DNA from: Marinobacter sp.
GTDB taxonomy: Bacteria > Pseudomonadota > Gammaproteobacteria > Pseudomonadales > Oleiphilaceae
DNA length: 39,974 nucleotides
Assembly (NCBI GenBank): GCA_030457765.1
Contig: JAKDUK010000020.1
Location: forward strand, 1 to 39,974
Direction of reading: 5' to 3'
Shown in pieces: positions 29,681 through 39,974 of the stretch (its first letter is position 1; every line of letters starts with the position of its first letter). The position numbers and the translations under genes were made by a program. The notes beneath the pieces were generated by a model. It had not been told where the DNA came from, searched no databases, and worked only from the letters and a program-made list of their open reading frames with translations.

Positions 29681-31762
29681 TTAGCCAGCGGCAGGCAACA
29701 GTGAGATGTCCGCAACCCGCAGGAACAGGTTGTGCAGACGGTTAAGCAATGCCAGTCGGTTATCCCGCACAGCTTCATCCTCGGCCATAACCATCACGTC
29801 GTTGAAGAAGCTGTCTACGGGTTCCTGCAGGCTCGCCAACGATTGCAGCGCATTGGCGTAGTCGCCCTGCTCGAACAGTGGCAGTACCTTGTCTGCCTGT
29901 TGCTCAACCTTTGTGGCCAACGTTTTTTCGGCGGCATCCTGCAGCAGGCCGTCGTTTACAGCTTCGCCCACACTATCGCCGCCCTGCTTGGCCAGGATGT
30001 TCGATACACGTTTGTTGGCACCGGCCAGGGCCAAAGCCTCCGGTAGCTGGCGGAAAGCTTCTACAGCCTTTATGCGGCGATCGAAATCCAGCGGGCGGGT
30101 TGGCCGGCGAGCGTGAACGGCAAGATACACCTCTGCACCAATGCCCTGCTCGTCATAATGGGCACGGAACCGCTCCAGCATGTAATCCACCACGTTGGCG
30201 GCGGTATTCTCAGCGCTCAGCCCGGTGAAGTTTTCTTCTGCCCATTCGCAGCAGGTTTGCAGATCCAGCGGCAGTTCCCGCTCTACAATGATGCGCAACA
30301 CGCCCAAGGACGCGCGGCGCAGGGCGAACGGGTCGCGGGTACCGGAAGGCGGCTGGCCAATGCCGAATAGCCCAACCAGTGAATCCAGGCGATCTGCGAT
30401 GGCGAGCGCACAGCTGGTCAGGGTTGTGGGCAGGCTGTCTTTGGCGAAGCGTGGCATGTACTGCTCGTTCATGGCTTTTGCTACATCGGCCGGTTCGCCA
30501 TCGTCGGCGGCATAGTACTGGCCCATAATGCCCTGAAGGTCGCTGAACTCCAGTACCATTTCGGTGACCAGATCCGTCTTCGCCAGCATGGCGGCGCGCT
30601 CGGCCAGAGCCGGGTCACTGCCGATGGCGGTGGCGATTCTATTGGCCAGAGCTGCCACCCGAACCGCTTTGTCGTAAACGCTGCCGAGTTTTTCCTGGAA
30701 CACAATCGGCTTGAGCCGTTCCACACGATCTTCTAACCGGGTTTTACGGTCGTTTTCATAGAAGAACGCGGCATCTGCCAGGCGCGGGCGGATCACCTTT
30801 TCGTTACCGGAGACAACCTGAGAGGGGTCTTTGCTCTCAATGTTGGCTACGGTAATAAACAGCGGCAGCATATCGCCGTTGTCGTCCACCACATGGAAGT
30901 ACTTCTGGTGTTCTTCCATGGACGAAATCAGTGCTTCTGCAGGTACTTCCAGAAAGCGCTTGTCGAAACGGCCCATCAGCGGCACCGGCCATTCGTTCAG
31001 GCCGGTTACTTCATCCAGAAGGTCTTCATTGATGACTGCGTTGCCGCCCGCCTCGGCCTTGGCGAGGGCACTGACGCCGGCCCGGATTTGCTCACGACGC
31101 TTGGCGAAGTCAGCGATCACATAACCTTCCTGCTCAAGGACAACCTCGTAATCTGCTGGCGTTGGGATAATCAGCGCCTTGGGGCAGTGGAAGCGGTGGC
31201 CGAGGGTTTTGTTGCCGGGCGTTAGTCCCATGATGGGCGCATCAATCACCTTGTTGCCGTACAGCATCACCAGCCAATGGACAGGGCGCACAAACTCGGT
31301 GCGGTGCGCACCCCAGCGCATGCGCTTGGGAATAGGCAGTGCCGCCAGCGACTGTTCTACCAGCCCGGACATCAGATCGACTGTTGGCTTGCCCTGCTCA
31401 ATAGTGCGATAAGCCAACCATGCACCTTTGTCGGTTTCCAGAGTGTCGAGTTGGTCTGGTGTTACGCCCAAGGATGTAGCGAAGCCGGTCAGGGCCCGTG
31501 TTGGGTTACCGGAATCGTCGAAAGCTGCCTTCACGGCTGGACCGCGCTTTTCAACAGGCTTGTCTGGCTGTGCATCGGCCAGATCGCGAATGCGGACCGC
31601 CAGGCGGCGTGGTGCGGCAAACACTTCGACTTTATCGAATGCGATGCCTGCCTCTTCCAGGCCTTTGGCAATGCCCTGAGTGAAGGCATCAGACAGAGGT
31701 TTGAGGGCTTTGGAGGGGAGTTCTTCAACGCCCAGTTCTACTAGAAAATCCTGTGTTGCCAT
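29681..31762 (-). CDS. glyS: Glycine--tRNA ligase beta subunit
   Basis: 693 aa, normal for the alpha2-beta2 bacterial enzyme (E. coli 689). N-terminal signature DFLVELGVEELPSKALKPL, then GWTAHRTEF-like WGAHRTEFVRPVHWL, and GTRDPFALRRASLGVLRI near the end. It binds tRNA-Gly, including the anticodon, and completes the enzyme with GlyQ. It starts 2 bp after glyQ. Confidence 0.97.
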   Translation of the reverse strand: MATQDFLVELGVEELPSKALKPLSDAFTQGIAKGLEEAGIAFDKVEVFAAPRRLAVRIRDLADAQPDKPVEKRGPAVKAAFDDSGNPTRALTGFATSLGVTPDQLDTLETDKGAWLAYRTIEQGKPTVDLMSGLVEQSLAALPIPKRMRWGAHRTEFVRPVHWLVMLYGNKVIDAPIMGLTPGNKTLGHRFHCPKALIIPTPADYEVVLEQEGYVIADFAKRREQIRAGVSALAKAEAGGNAVINEDLLDEVTGLNEWPVPLMGRFDKRFLEVPAEALISSMEEHQKYFHVVDDNGDMLPLFITVANIESKDPSQVVSGNEKVIRPRLADAAFFYENDRKTRLEDRVERLKPIVFQEKLGSVYDKAVRVAALANRIATAIGSDPALAERAAMLAKTDLVTEMVLEFSDLQGIMGQYYAADDGEPADVAKAMNEQYMPRFAKDSLPTTLTSCALAIADRLDSLVGLFGIGQPPSGTRDPFALRRASLGVLRIIVERELPLDLQTCCEWAEENFTGLSAENTAANVVDYMLERFRAHYDEQGIGAEVYLAVHARRPTRPLDFDRRIKAVEAFRQLPEALALAGANKRVSNILAKQGGDSVGEAVNDGLLQDAAEKTLATKVEQQADKVLPLFEQGDYANALQSLASLQEPVDSFFNDVMVMAEDEAVRDNRLALLNRLHNLFLRVADISLLPAAG

Positions 31763-31764
31763 GA

Positions 31765-32790
31765 TTATGCCTTTCCCTCTACCTGCTGTGCCTGCTTCGC
31801 TTTTTTGCCTTTCTTGCTGCCCGCTTTGCTGTCTGCGGCTTCGGCTATGGCCAGCACTTCATCCCGAATATCGTCTTTGGCCAGTGGGAAACCAAGCTTG
31901 CGGCGGCTGTCGAAATACGCCTGGGCAACGGCTCGGGCCAGGGTGCGTACGCGCAGGATAAAGCGCTGGCGCTCGGTGACCGAGATGGCATGGCGGGCAT
32001 CCAGCAGATTAAACGTGTGAGATGCTTTCAAAACCTGTTCATAGGCCGGTAGGGCAAGGCCTGCGTCTATTAACCGGGCGCTTTCGCGCTCATGAACATC
32101 AAAACTCTGGAACAGAAACTCAGTATCTGCGTGTTCAAAGTTGTAGGTAGACATCTCCACTTCTTGCTGGTGGAACACGTCACCATAGGTGACCACGCCC
32201 TCCGGGCCCTGGGTCCAGACCAGGTCGTACACGCTGTCGACGTTCTGCAAATACATGGCAAGGCGCTCAAGGCCGTACGTAAGCTCGCCGGTAACCGGAT
32301 AGCATTCAAGGCCGCCCACCTGCTGGAAGTAGGTAAACTGGGTTACTTCCATACCATTGAGCCAGATTTCCCAGCCCAGCCCCCAGGCGCCGAGTGTGGG
32401 CGATTCCCAGTTGTCTTCTACAAAACGAATATCGTGAACCAGTGGGTCGAGGCCCAGAAACCGCAGCGAATCGAGGTAGATTTCCTGAAAGTTATCCGGG
32501 GAGGGCTTGAGCACAACCTGAAACTGGTAATAGTGCTGCAGACGGTTGGGGTTATCGCCATAGCGCCCGTCTGTGGGGCGTCGGCTTGGCTGTACATAGG
32601 CCGCATTCCAGGTTTCCGGCCCAATGGACCGCAGGAAGGTAGCCGGGTGAAAGGTACCGGCGCCCACTTCCATATCCAGCGGCTGAAGTACCACGCAGCC
32701 ATGCTGCGCCCAGAAATTCTGCAGAGCCAGAATCAAGCCCTGAAAGGTCTTGATATCGGGAGTTGTGCTGTTTGTCGCCTTGTCTATCAC
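31765..32790 (-). CDS. glyQ: Glycine--tRNA ligase alpha subunit
   Basis: 341 aa from the GTG at 32790 ([20 protein letters not shown]). The open frame reaches a TTG at 32907, but a promoter -10 lies inside that extension, so that start would not be transcribed. The class II catalytic core is clear: [54 protein letters not shown]. The C-terminal tail is Lys-rich ([12 protein letters not shown]), longer than E. coli's 303-aa protein. AGGCGAG lies just before the GTG. Confidence 0.95.
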   Translation of the reverse strand: MIDKATNSTTPDIKTFQGLILALQNFWAQHGCVVLQPLDMEVGAGTFHPATFLRSIGPETWNAAYVQPSRRPTDGRYGDNPNRLQHYYQFQVVLKPSPDNFQEIYLDSLRFLGLDPLVHDIRFVEDNWESPTLGAWGLGWEIWLNGMEVTQFTYFQQVGGLECYPVTGELTYGLERLAMYLQNVDSVYDLVWTQGPEGVVTYGDVFHQQEVEMSTYNFEHADTEFLFQSFDVHERESARLIDAGLALPAYEQVLKASHTFNLLDARHAISVTERQRFILRVRTLARAVAQAYFDSRRKLGFPLAKDDIRDEVLAIAEAADSKAGSKKGKKAKQAQQVEGKA

Positions 32791-32890
32791 TACGCTCGCC
32801 TGCTGATTCGGTCTGTGTGTATCCGCTCTTCCACTTAATCTGGAGCCAATCTTCAATGTGCCCGGAAGAGGGTCATGCTGAAAAAGGCGT

Positions 32891-32919
32891 ATTATACGCG
32901 CGCCCAAGCGGTATTTCTA
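32891..32919 (-). promoter_or_regulatory. Sigma70 promoter of glyQ-glyS-gmhB-tRNA-Pro
   Basis: Minus strand TAGAAA (32914-32919), 17-bp spacer, then a perfect TATAAT (32891-32896). The -10 lies in a near-perfect palindrome GCGTATAATACGC. The transcript would start near 32884, about 95 nt before the GTG of glyQ. Confidence 0.7.
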
Positions 32920-32946
32920 AGTGGGATTCATGCTCTTGATTTTGAA

Positions 32947-34326
32947 CTAGAAGAACGTAAGCCCAACAGCGAAAAGTTTCTCAACCTCACGCACCCGGGA
33001 CTTGTCTACCAGGAACATAATAACGTGGTCGTCTGGCTGTACCCGCAAGTGATCGTGGGCGATCAGCACTTCGTTGTGACGAACGATGGCACCAATGGTT
33101 GCGCCCTGGGGCAAGTTTATTTCATCCAGTCGGCGGCCAACGACCCTGGACGTTTTGTGATCGCCGTGGGCAATCGCCTCGATGGCCTCCGCAGCCCCTC
33201 TGCGCAGTGAGTGAACATTCACAACGTCGCCTCGGCGCACGTGGGTGAGCAAGCTGCCAATGGTGGTTTGCTGAGGCGAGATTGCTACGTCAATTTCGCC
33301 GCCTTGAATCAAGTCGACATAGTCCGGATTGTTGATCAGGGTAAAAACTTTGCGGGCGCCCAGGCGTTTGGCCAATAACGAAGCCATTATGTTGGCTTCG
33401 TCGTCGTTGGTTACGGCTATGAATACGTCGGTGTTTTCGATGTTTTCTTCCAGCAGTATATCCTTGTCTGCGGCATTGCCCTCCAGCACAACGGTTTTGC
33501 GGAGCTTTTCGGAGAGCAGTACACAGCGCTCATGACTGCGATCCAGTAGCTTTACCTGGTACCGGTTTTCCAGGGTATCGGCCAGGCGCTGGCCAATATT
33601 TCCACCGCCGCAGATAAAAATACGCTTGTAGGTTTTTACCAGTGGCTGCAGTTCGCTCATCACCGAACGAATGTGGCTGGCACCGGCGATGAAAAACACC
33701 TCATCGCCATCCTCTATCACGGTATTGCCCTTGGGCATGATGGCGTGGTCTTTACGGAAAATGGCGGCCACTCGGGTATCAATCTTGGGCATATGCATGC
33801 GGAAATAAGACAATTCCCGCCCCACCAACGGCCCGCCTTCGGTGGCACGAATGGCGACCAGCCTGGCCAGGCCCTTGGAGAATTCCAGTATCTGCAGGGC
33901 GCCCGGGTACTCAACCAGGCGAGTGATGTGCCGGGTAACCAGCTGCTCAGGGCTGATCATTACGTCAATGGGAAAACCGCCGTCTTTGCCAAACAGTTTT
34001 TTACTGCTAGCCAAATAGTCACTGGCCCTTACACGACTGATTTTGGCGGGCGTGTTGAATAGAATGCTGGCGATTTGGCAGGCGACCATGTTGGTTTCGT
34101 CGCTGTTGGTGACGGCGATTAACATGTGGGCGTCGTCGGCGTCGGCCTGGTTCAGTACCGATGGGTAGGAGGCATTGCCCTGCACGGTGCGAATGTCCAG
34201 ACGATCCTGCAGCTCCCGGAGCCGCACCGCATCTGTGTCGATGACGGTTATATCGTTGGCTTCGCTGGCGAGGTTCTCAGCGAGCGTGCCGCCTACCTGG
34301 CCGGCACCGAGGATTAGAATTTTCAT
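32947..34326 (-). CDS. trkA: Trk potassium uptake regulatory protein TrkA
   Basis: 459 aa, the usual length (E. coli 458). Two NAD-binding RCK halves: [20 protein letters not shown] at the start and [18 protein letters not shown] near residue 235, each followed by a TrkA-C domain. It is a cytoplasmic gating subunit of TrkH/TrkG. Start ATG overlaps the rsmB stop by 4 bp. Confidence 0.97.
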   Translation of the reverse strand: MKILILGAGQVGGTLAENLASEANDITVIDTDAVRLRELQDRLDIRTVQGNASYPSVLNQADADDAHMLIAVTNSDETNMVACQIASILFNTPAKISRVRASDYLASSKKLFGKDGGFPIDVMISPEQLVTRHITRLVEYPGALQILEFSKGLARLVAIRATEGGPLVGRELSYFRMHMPKIDTRVAAIFRKDHAIMPKGNTVIEDGDEVFFIAGASHIRSVMSELQPLVKTYKRIFICGGGNIGQRLADTLENRYQVKLLDRSHERCVLLSEKLRKTVVLEGNAADKDILLEENIENTDVFIAVTNDDEANIMASLLAKRLGARKVFTLINNPDYVDLIQGGEIDVAISPQQTTIGSLLTHVRRGDVVNVHSLRRGAAEAIEAIAHGDHKTSRVVGRRLDEINLPQGATIGAIVRHNEVLIAHDHLRVQPDDHVIMFLVDKSRVREVEKLFAVGLTFF

Positions 34327-35624
34327 AGTTCGGGTTTCTCCAGTACGGCATAGAAAAAGCCGTCATGGCTGACCGGGTCCGGGAGAAGCTGTCGCCCTGC
34401 GCCCATGTCGCATCCCCACTGAACGTCTGGCGTTGCAAGAACAGCATCAGCCTGTTTTTTCAGAAACCGTTGAATTATACGGTGATTTTCCTGGGGAAAC
34501 ACGGAGCAGGTTGCGTAGAGCAGGCGCCCGCCCGGCTTGAGCACTGACCACATGGCCGCCAGAAGCCCGAGCTGTATGGCTGCCAGCGGCACTATGTCGG
34601 TTTCCCTGCGAAGTAGTTTTATATCCGGGTGGCGTCGTATCACGCCGCTTGCGCTGCAGGGCACATCCAGCAGAATGCGGTCAAAAGGTTGGCCGTCCCA
34701 CCACTGTTCCGTGTTTGCGGCGTCTGCCTGCAGCAGGCTGGCCTGAAGATCCAGGCGGTCGAGGTTTTCCTGCACCCGTGGCAAGCGCGCGGCAGATTCG
34801 TCGATGGCCACGACTTCTGCCAGCTCCAATTGGTTTTCCAGAATCGCACAGGTTTTTCCGCCGGGTGCGGCACAGGCATCCAGAATCCGTTGTCCCGGAG
34901 CCAAATCGAGCAGAGTTGTGCATAACTGAGCCGCTTCGTCCTGAACGCTGACTGCGCCGTCGGCAAACCAGGGTAACTGATCTACCTGTACCGGGTGGCT
35001 GAGTTGGATGCCGTAGGGCGCAAAACGGGTAGCGGTCGCCTCAATGCCGGCTTCGTTTAATAGTGCCAGATATTCATCACGGCTAAATCGCAGGGCGTTT
35101 ACCCGCAGTGTCATAGGAGCTTGGGCGTTATTAGCTTCCAGAATTTGCTGCCAGTTATCTGGCCAGTTATGGCGCAGTTTTTCCACCATCCAAACCGGAT
35201 GGCTGAAGCGGCTGGCGTCCGTTGTTGGTTCTGCCGCACCTTCACGCTCAGCCGAGCGCAACACACCATTCACCAGACCTGTCAGGTGAGGTTTGTCGAG
35301 GGCGCGGCAGGCTTCTACAGATTCGTTCAACACGGCGTAGTTAGCTTGTTGGCTGAAACGCAACTGGAATAGCGCCACCATCATCAAGTGATGAATAACG
35401 CGATCGGGTTTCTTAAGGGGCTTCTTTAGCCGGTCGTTCAGTTCGCTGTCGAGCCGATGAAACCAGCGGCAGGTGCCATAGCAAAGCGCCTGAAGTACCG
35501 GGCGCTCGTTGGGCGCAAGGCTTTGCAGAGCTGGCGGCAGGCATTGCGATAGCGACTCGCCGTTCTCTACCGCCAATAAAACACTGGCCGCAACTGCGCG
35601 CATGGGTCGGCTCTGGTCGCCCAT
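34323..35624 (-). CDS. rsmB: 16S rRNA m5C967 methyltransferase
   Basis: 433 aa. The N-terminal NusB-like RNA-binding domain (about 5-140) is followed by a SAM methyltransferase: motif [15 protein letters not shown], motif [17 protein letters not shown] and motif [15 protein letters not shown] with the catalytic Cys. It methylates C967 of 16S rRNA (from family knowledge). It begins 1 bp after the fmt stop, and its stop overlaps trkA. Confidence 0.96.
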   Translation of the reverse strand: MGDQSRPMRAVAASVLLAVENGESLSQCLPPALQSLAPNERPVLQALCYGTCRWFHRLDSELNDRLKKPLKKPDRVIHHLMMVALFQLRFSQQANYAVLNESVEACRALDKPHLTGLVNGVLRSAEREGAAEPTTDASRFSHPVWMVEKLRHNWPDNWQQILEANNAQAPMTLRVNALRFSRDEYLALLNEAGIEATATRFAPYGIQLSHPVQVDQLPWFADGAVSVQDEAAQLCTTLLDLAPGQRILDACAAPGGKTCAILENQLELAEVVAIDESAARLPRVQENLDRLDLQASLLQADAANTEQWWDGQPFDRILLDVPCSASGVIRRHPDIKLLRRETDIVPLAAIQLGLLAAMWSVLKPGGRLLYATCSVFPQENHRIIQRFLKKQADAVLATPDVQWGCDMGAGRQLLPDPVSHDGFFYAVLEKPEL

Positions 35625-35625
35625 G

Positions 35626-36561
35626 TCAGTTGAGCTCCTGGCCGGGCAGCAGCAGGTGCTTGCCGCCGTTAATCAGGTCGTTCACGCTTTGGGCGCGTGA
35701 GCCAGGCAATTGTAGCCGGGTGATGCGCAAAGTGCCTGTGCCGCAGGCCACATCAATCCCCTCTCGCTCCCGCCGTATTACCGTGCCTGCCGGTTTCTGG
35801 CTGTGCTCATCGGTGGCGCTCGCTTCGTGTATTCGCAAGCGTTGTTGTTCCAGATCGGTAAAGGTGCCGGGCCAGGGATTAAAGGCCCGAACCAGGCGCT
35901 CGATGATGACCGCGCTTTGGGTCCAGTCAATATGGCCCTCTTCCTTGGATAGCTTATGGGCGTAGCAGGCCTGTTGGTTGTCCTGAACGTTGCCACTAAG
36001 CTCGCCTTTCTCCAGCTGTGCCAGTGCGTCAATAATGGCCTGGCCACCCAACTCGGCAAGGCGGTCGTGGAGGCTGCCGCCGGTATCCGTTGATTCAATT
36101 GCGGTTCGGGTTTTCAACAGCATGGCGCCAGTATCCAGGCCTTTGTCCATCTGCATAATGGTTATGCCGGTATGTTCATCACCGGCGGCAATGGCTCGGT
36201 GGATAGGTGCGGCGCCACGCCAGCGGGGCAGTAAAGAAGCGTGAATGTTGAGGCAGCCGTGAGGCGGAATGGCCAATACGGCTTCAGGCAGTATCAACCC
36301 GTAGGCGGCAACAATCATCACGTCGGGTTGCAGATCTGCCAGTTCCTGCTGTGCTTCCGGGGTTTTCAGGCTTTCGGGCTGGTATACCGGAATGGCGTTA
36401 TCCAGGGCGACCTGTTTTACCGGGCTGGGTTGGAGTTTGCGGCCACGGCCAGCCGGCCGGTCTGGCTGGGAATACACGCCTACGATGGTGTGATGGGTGC
36501 CCAGCAAGGCTGTAAGAGCGGTAGCTGCAAAATCCGGGGTGCCAGCAAAAACAAGTCGCAC
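35626..36561 (-). CDS. fmt: Methionyl-tRNA formyltransferase
   Basis: 311 aa from a GTG start (MRLVFAGTPDFAATAL). Catalytic block CLNIHASLLPRWRGAAPIHRAI (Asn and His) and the Asp in MDKGLDTGAML are intact. It formylates initiator Met-tRNA, the partner step of def. The upstream ribosome site is weak. It lies behind def with a hairpin in the 95-bp gap. Confidence 0.97.
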   Translation of the reverse strand: MRLVFAGTPDFAATALTALLGTHHTIVGVYSQPDRPAGRGRKLQPSPVKQVALDNAIPVYQPESLKTPEAQQELADLQPDVMIVAAYGLILPEAVLAIPPHGCLNIHASLLPRWRGAAPIHRAIAAGDEHTGITIMQMDKGLDTGAMLLKTRTAIESTDTGGSLHDRLAELGGQAIIDALAQLEKGELSGNVQDNQQACYAHKLSKEEGHIDWTQSAVIIERLVRAFNPWPGTFTDLEQQRLRIHEASATDEHSQKPAGTVIRREREGIDVACGTGTLRITRLQLPGSRAQSVNDLINGGKHLLLPGQELN

Positions 36562-36590
36562 GGTATTGGGTCTCTGTTCCGTTGAATACG

Positions 36591-36614
36591 AAAAGACCGG
36601 GCCAGGGCCCGGTC
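36591..36614 (-). terminator. Terminator or attenuator hairpin between def and fmt
   Basis: GACCGGGCC and GGCCCGGTC (36595-36614) form a perfect 9-bp stem with a 2-nt loop, followed on the minus strand by TTTT and then mixed bases. The U-run is short, so partial read-through to fmt is likely. Confidence 0.6.
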
Positions 36615-36656
36615 CGATGCTTGTTACAGGGTTCTCACGCGCTGTTCAGGCAATGT

Positions 36657-37160
36657 TCACGCACTCTGCTTTTGCTGTTTTTCCAGCTTCTTGCGAATGC
36701 GGGTGCGCTTGAGGTTGCTCAGGTAATCGACAAACAGCTTGCCGTTCAGGTGGTCCATTTCGTGTTGGATACACACCGCCAATAGGCCGCGCGCTTCGAT
36801 TTCGAAGGGCGTTCCGTCGCGATCCTTTGCGCGGATAATGCAGTGCTCTATCCGTTCTACGTCTTCATAAAAGCCGGGAACTGACAAGCAGCCTTCCTGC
36901 ATGGCTTCAAGATCACCATCCAGCACTTCAACCGATGGGTTGATGAACACCCTTGGTTCGCTCTTGTCTTCAGACAAATCCATAACGATGATTTGCTTGT
37001 GAACGTTTACCTGGGTGGCAGCCAGACCAATACCGGGCGCATCGTACATGGTCTCGAACATATCGTCGATTAGGGTACGATCGGCGTCTGTGACCTCATT
37101 TACCGGTTTGGCAATGGTACGCAGACGGGGGTCTGGGTATTCGAGAATATTTAGTATCAT
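36657..37160 (-). CDS. def: Peptide deformylase
   Basis: 167 aa from ATG 37160 ([13 protein letters not shown]), the usual start; an upstream open extension of 44 residues has no family similarity. The three metal and active-site motifs are complete: [16 protein letters not shown] (Cys ligand) and QHEMDHLNG (two His ligands, catalytic Glu). It removes formyl from new proteins. Confidence 0.97.
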   Translation of the reverse strand: MILNILEYPDPRLRTIAKPVNEVTDADRTLIDDMFETMYDAPGIGLAATQVNVHKQIIVMDLSEDKSEPRVFINPSVEVLDGDLEAMQEGCLSVPGFYEDVERIEHCIIRAKDRDGTPFEIEARGLLAVCIQHEMDHLNGKLFVDYLSNLKRTRIRKKLEKQQKQSA

Positions 37161-37507
37161 GGTGCTCGTATACCTAACGTTTAACGTTGTCTTTTGTAAC
37201 CGTGTGAAAGCGATCTCTGAAATGCGACAGCGTACTGCGCAAATTGTTCCTCTGGCACTAATATAAGCAGCGTTGTGCCTCTTTGGGTACATTATCCAAC
37301 AATTTGCCGATTGAGTACAAACTGATCAGGCAATAGTTAAAATCTTTCGTAAATGCCATAGAATTTACTGGAAGAACAAAAGATAACATCACAATTTGCG
37401 AGACTTCTTCTATAGTAACTGGCACAACAACGTAATAAGCTGCAGTCAACCGACTGCATCCTTACCTGAATGCATAGAATCAAGGCACGAGATCAAGGAC
37501 TTAGACA
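37161..37507. other. 347-bp divergent intergenic region, def / LysM gene
   Basis: No gene was found. It is AT-richer than its surroundings and should hold both promoters. The best -10 for the LysM gene is TAGAAT at 37476-37481, without a clear -35. The def promoter could not be assigned with confidence. Confidence 0.5.
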
Positions 37508-38527
37508 ATGAGGAAACTGCTGTACGCTCTGGCGGCCACTACGCTGCTATTAACCTCGTGGGCTCAGGCTGCACCAGAACTGCGGTCTGATCATCCTGAG
37601 CGTTACACTGTTGTGAAGGGTGATACTCTCTGGGATATTTCAGGGCGTTTTTTGAATGATCCGTGGTATTGGCCAGAAATCTGGCATGTTAATCCACAGG
37701 TTTCCAACCCACATTTGATTTACCCGGGCGATCGTCTTGCTCTGGTTTATATCGATGGAAAACCCCGTATTACCAAGGTGAAGTCTGACAATGGTGTAGT
37801 AAAGCTGTCACCAAAGGTACGCTCTGAGCGGATTGATACGCCAATACCGGCCATTCCGCTGGACGCGATCAGTAGCTTTTTGACGGATACCCGCATTGTC
37901 AGCCCCGAGCTGATCAATGAGGCGCCGTATATTCTGGAAGGCGAAGACGGCCGCATCATTATCGGTGCTGGCGACCGGGTGTATGCCCGTGGCACAAAGC
38001 CCGCCGATAAAGTGGGTGTGTTCCGTCGCAGCAAGGAATTTGTGGACCCGGATACCGACGAATTTCTCGGCCTGGAAGCGCGCAGCATTGCCCGCGGTGA
38101 TGTGTCTGCCGAACATGGCGATGTTCTGACGGTAGATCTGACAAGCTCCAGTGAAGAAGTGCGCATTGGTGATCGCTTGCTGGTTAATGAGGACAGGCGC
38201 TTAACCACCAGCTTTATGCCTAGCTCCCCTGACAATCAGGTGGAAGGCAAAATGATCTCTGTGGATAGCGGTGTTACCCAGATTGGCCAGTATAACGTGG
38301 TGGCTCTGAATCTTGGCGGTCGTGAAGGGATAGAAGCCGGCAATGTGATGGCTATCCTCAAAAGCGGAAATATGGTGCGCGACCCTATTACCAAAGAAAC
38401 CGTTGAGTTGCCTTCCGAGCGGGCTGGCTTGCTGATGGTATTCCAGGTTTACGAAAAAATGAGCTATGGCTTGATCCTGCAGGCAACACGCCCGCTGGCG
38501 GTTGGCGATAAGGTGACCAACCCCTGA
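37508..38527 (+). CDS. Secreted LysM-domain protein
   Basis: 339 aa with a Sec signal peptide (MRKLLYALAATTLLLTSWAQA, cleaved before APEL). One LysM repeat spans about 33-82 (YTVVKGDTLWDISGRFL and NPHLIYPGDRLALVY) and should bind peptidoglycan. The remainder has no catalytic motif that I recognise. Many gammaproteobacteria carry this gene just before dprA, divergent from def. AAGGA lies 10 nt before the ATG. Confidence 0.88.
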   Translation: MRKLLYALAATTLLLTSWAQAAPELRSDHPERYTVVKGDTLWDISGRFLNDPWYWPEIWHVNPQVSNPHLIYPGDRLALVYIDGKPRITKVKSDNGVVKLSPKVRSERIDTPIPAIPLDAISSFLTDTRIVSPELINEAPYILEGEDGRIIIGAGDRVYARGTKPADKVGVFRRSKEFVDPDTDEFLGLEARSIARGDVSAEHGDVLTVDLTSSSEEVRIGDRLLVNEDRRLTTSFMPSSPDNQVEGKMISVDSGVTQIGQYNVVALNLGGREGIEAGNVMAILKSGNMVRDPITKETVELPSERAGLLMVFQVYEKMSYGLILQATRPLAVGDKVTNP

Positions 38528-38546
38528 TCACATAGTTGGCTAATCA

Positions 38547-38580
38547 AAAGCCGGGCCAGGAAGGCCCGGCTTTGTTGTTT
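38547..38580 (+). terminator. Rho-independent terminator after the LysM gene
   Basis: AAAGCCGGGCC and GGCCCGGCTTT form an 11-bp perfect stem (38547-38573) with loop AGGAA, followed by GTTGTTT. It lies 19 bp after the LysM stop and before dprA. Confidence 0.8.
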
Positions 38581-38594
38581 ACAAGGATGATGCT

Positions 38595-39749
38595 GTGTTT
38601 TCCTCTCGCTCTGCGCAGTGGCTGTTTCTTACCTGTTTGCCGAAATTTGGGCGCACCCGGCGGCGAGCCTTGCTCGTAACCATTCCCGATCTCACGGATC
38701 TTCTCACCAAAAACCCCGCAACGCTCAAGGCCTATGGCCTGAACGGCGAGGCCGTAGCAGCCATTCTTGCCTGGCAGCGTCGGGATGAAAGCAATGCGGT
38801 AGTCAACGCCGTTCGGCAGATTTTGACGGACTGCGAGCGACACGCAATAGAAATAGTCAGCTGGCAGCACCCTCATTACCCGGAAGCCCTTCGACACATT
38901 CACGATGCACCACTGGTGCTGTATTCCCGGGGTGATACCGGTTTGTTGAGCCGGGACCAGGTTGGCATTATTGGCAGTCGCAATGCCACACCGGCCGGGC
39001 TTGATCATGCTCGCCGTTTTGCAGCAGAGTTGAGCAAGCGCGGTTTGCTGATAACCAGTGGGCTGGCTCTGGGTGTAGATGGTGCGGCCCATGCGGGGGC
39101 ACTGGATGTGGGCCACGCTACCATTGCAGTGATTGGGTGTGGTCTTGATCGCATTTACCCCAACCAGCATCGCCGGCTAGGCCAGAGGGTAATCGACTAT
39201 GGCCTGATGATCTCTGAATACCCGCCGGGGACGCCAGCAAGAGCTGCGCACTTCCCTCAACGCAACCGCATTATCAGCGGTTTGAGCCGCGGTATTCTGG
39301 TGGTAGAGGCTGGCCTTAAAAGTGGCTCCCTGATTACGGCTCGCTTGGCACTGGAGCAGGGGCGTGAGGTTTTTGCGATTCCCGGCTCCATTCACAGCCC
39401 GGTGGCGCGAGGCTGCCACGATTTGATCAAGCAGGGCGCCCGCCTGGTTGATCGGGTAGACGATATTCTGGAAGAATTGGGTACAGCCTGGTCGTTCCCG
39501 GCTGGCTGCAGTCTGCCAGATCCGGGCGCCGCATGCACAGGTATGGCACAGCCGGTAGCTGGCCGGATGGATACGCTTAACAGCAGAGAAATCGCGGTGT
39601 TCAAGGCATTAGGGTATGATCCCCAGTCAACCGATGCACTGTGCTCAGCAACTGGCCTGCCGGCCGATCAGCTTGTTCAGTCTCTTCTAATTCTTGAACT
39701 TGAAGGGTTGATAAGTTCTGCCCCCGGAGGTTTCCAAAAAATTGCCTGA
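38595..39749 (+). CDS. dprA: DNA-processing protein DprA (Smf)
   Basis: 384 aa from a GTG with AAGGA 7 nt upstream; no in-frame ATG is close. The Rossmann core is clear: [77 protein letters not shown]. The C-terminal winged helix is at about 320-384. It loads RecA on incoming single-stranded DNA in transformation. Its end overlaps tsaC. Confidence 0.95.
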   Translation: MFSSRSAQWLFLTCLPKFGRTRRRALLVTIPDLTDLLTKNPATLKAYGLNGEAVAAILAWQRRDESNAVVNAVRQILTDCERHAIEIVSWQHPHYPEALRHIHDAPLVLYSRGDTGLLSRDQVGIIGSRNATPAGLDHARRFAAELSKRGLLITSGLALGVDGAAHAGALDVGHATIAVIGCGLDRIYPNQHRRLGQRVIDYGLMISEYPPGTPARAAHFPQRNRIISGLSRGILVVEAGLKSGSLITARLALEQGREVFAIPGSIHSPVARGCHDLIKQGARLVDRVDDILEELGTAWSFPAGCSLPDPGAACTGMAQPVAGRMDTLNSREIAVFKALGYDPQSTDALCSATGLPADQLVQSLLILELEGLISSAPGGFQKIA

Positions 39750-39974
39750 GCCCAGTTCCTTAGACGACCAACAGTTACAACTGGCTCGTAGTGTGATCTT
39801 GCGTGGCGGGGTTATCGCCTACCCCACGGAGGCTGTCTGGGGGTTGGGGTGCGACCCATGGAATCTTTCGGCGGTTACGCGCATTCTCACGCTCAAGAAC
39901 CGGCCTGTGGAAAAAGGCATGATTTTGGTTGCGTCGTCTGTGGCGCAGGTTCATTTTCTGCTGGATCTCCTACC
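39742..39974 (+). CDS. tsaC: Threonylcarbamoyl-AMP synthase TsaC (3' end outside window)
   Basis: The frame opens from a TTG at 39742, overlapping the dprA stop by 8 bp, with GGAGG 11 nt upstream, and runs off the right edge after 77 codons. The YrdC/Sua5 core is plain: [21 protein letters not shown] and [15 protein letters not shown]. It makes threonylcarbamoyl-AMP for the t6A37 tRNA modification. Confidence 0.9.
   Translation, partial: MPEPSSLDDQQLQLARSVILRGGVIAYPTEAVWGLGCDPWNLSAVTRILTLKNRPVEKGMILVASSVAQVHFLLDLL

Noticed and set aside
32791..32907. Longer GlyQ from TTG 32907
   Set aside because: The extension contains the TATAAT promoter element and has no similarity to GlyQ N-termini.

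Overview
The window looks like chromosome of a free-living, probably marine gammaproteobacterium of Marinobacter type. That placement is an inference from moderately high GC, the recC-recB-recD order, a bacterial FAN1 nuclease, and the glyQ-glyS-gmhB and def-fmt-rsmB-trkA clusters. No taxonomic marker was tested.

Region 1 (1-14.4 kb) is DNA repair. The recC, recB and recD genes lie on the minus strand, joined by 4-bp ATGA overlaps; recD runs off the left edge. Facing away from them are an orphan periplasmic solute-binding protein and a tightly coupled pair: a FAN1-family VRR-NUC nuclease and an XPD/DinG-type iron-sulfur helicase with an N-terminal PD-(D/E)XK nuclease domain. The pair shares a GTGA overlap and is the best candidate in the window for a two-component repair machine.

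Region 2 (14.4-29 kb) is accessory and much of it is decaying. It holds a VOC protein, a GAF-GAF-GGDEF-EAL c-di-GMP protein, a broken StcE-like M66 metalloprotease lipoprotein, a ClsC-like phospholipase D lipoprotein, a DUF3037 protein coupled to a HipA-like kinase with two separate lesions, a second VOC paralogue, a lipocalin, and a collapsed type I restriction-modification locus (hsdR, hsdM and hsdS all broken by frameshifts and internal deletions). Inside that locus one gene, a class II Fic AMP-transferase, is intact and has its own operator-like repeats. The region ends at a tRNA-Pro(CGG) gene.

Region 3 (29-40 kb) is core housekeeping, all intact: tRNA-Pro, gmhB, glyS and glyQ on the minus strand behind a TATAAT promoter; trkA, rsmB, fmt and def on the minus strand; then, divergently, a LysM protein, dprA and the start of tsaC.

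Every lesion I can see lies between 17 and 29 kb, in the protease, the toxin-like kinase and the restriction genes, while about 25 kb of core genes on either side read through without error. This argues for genuine gene decay rather than poor sequence quality.
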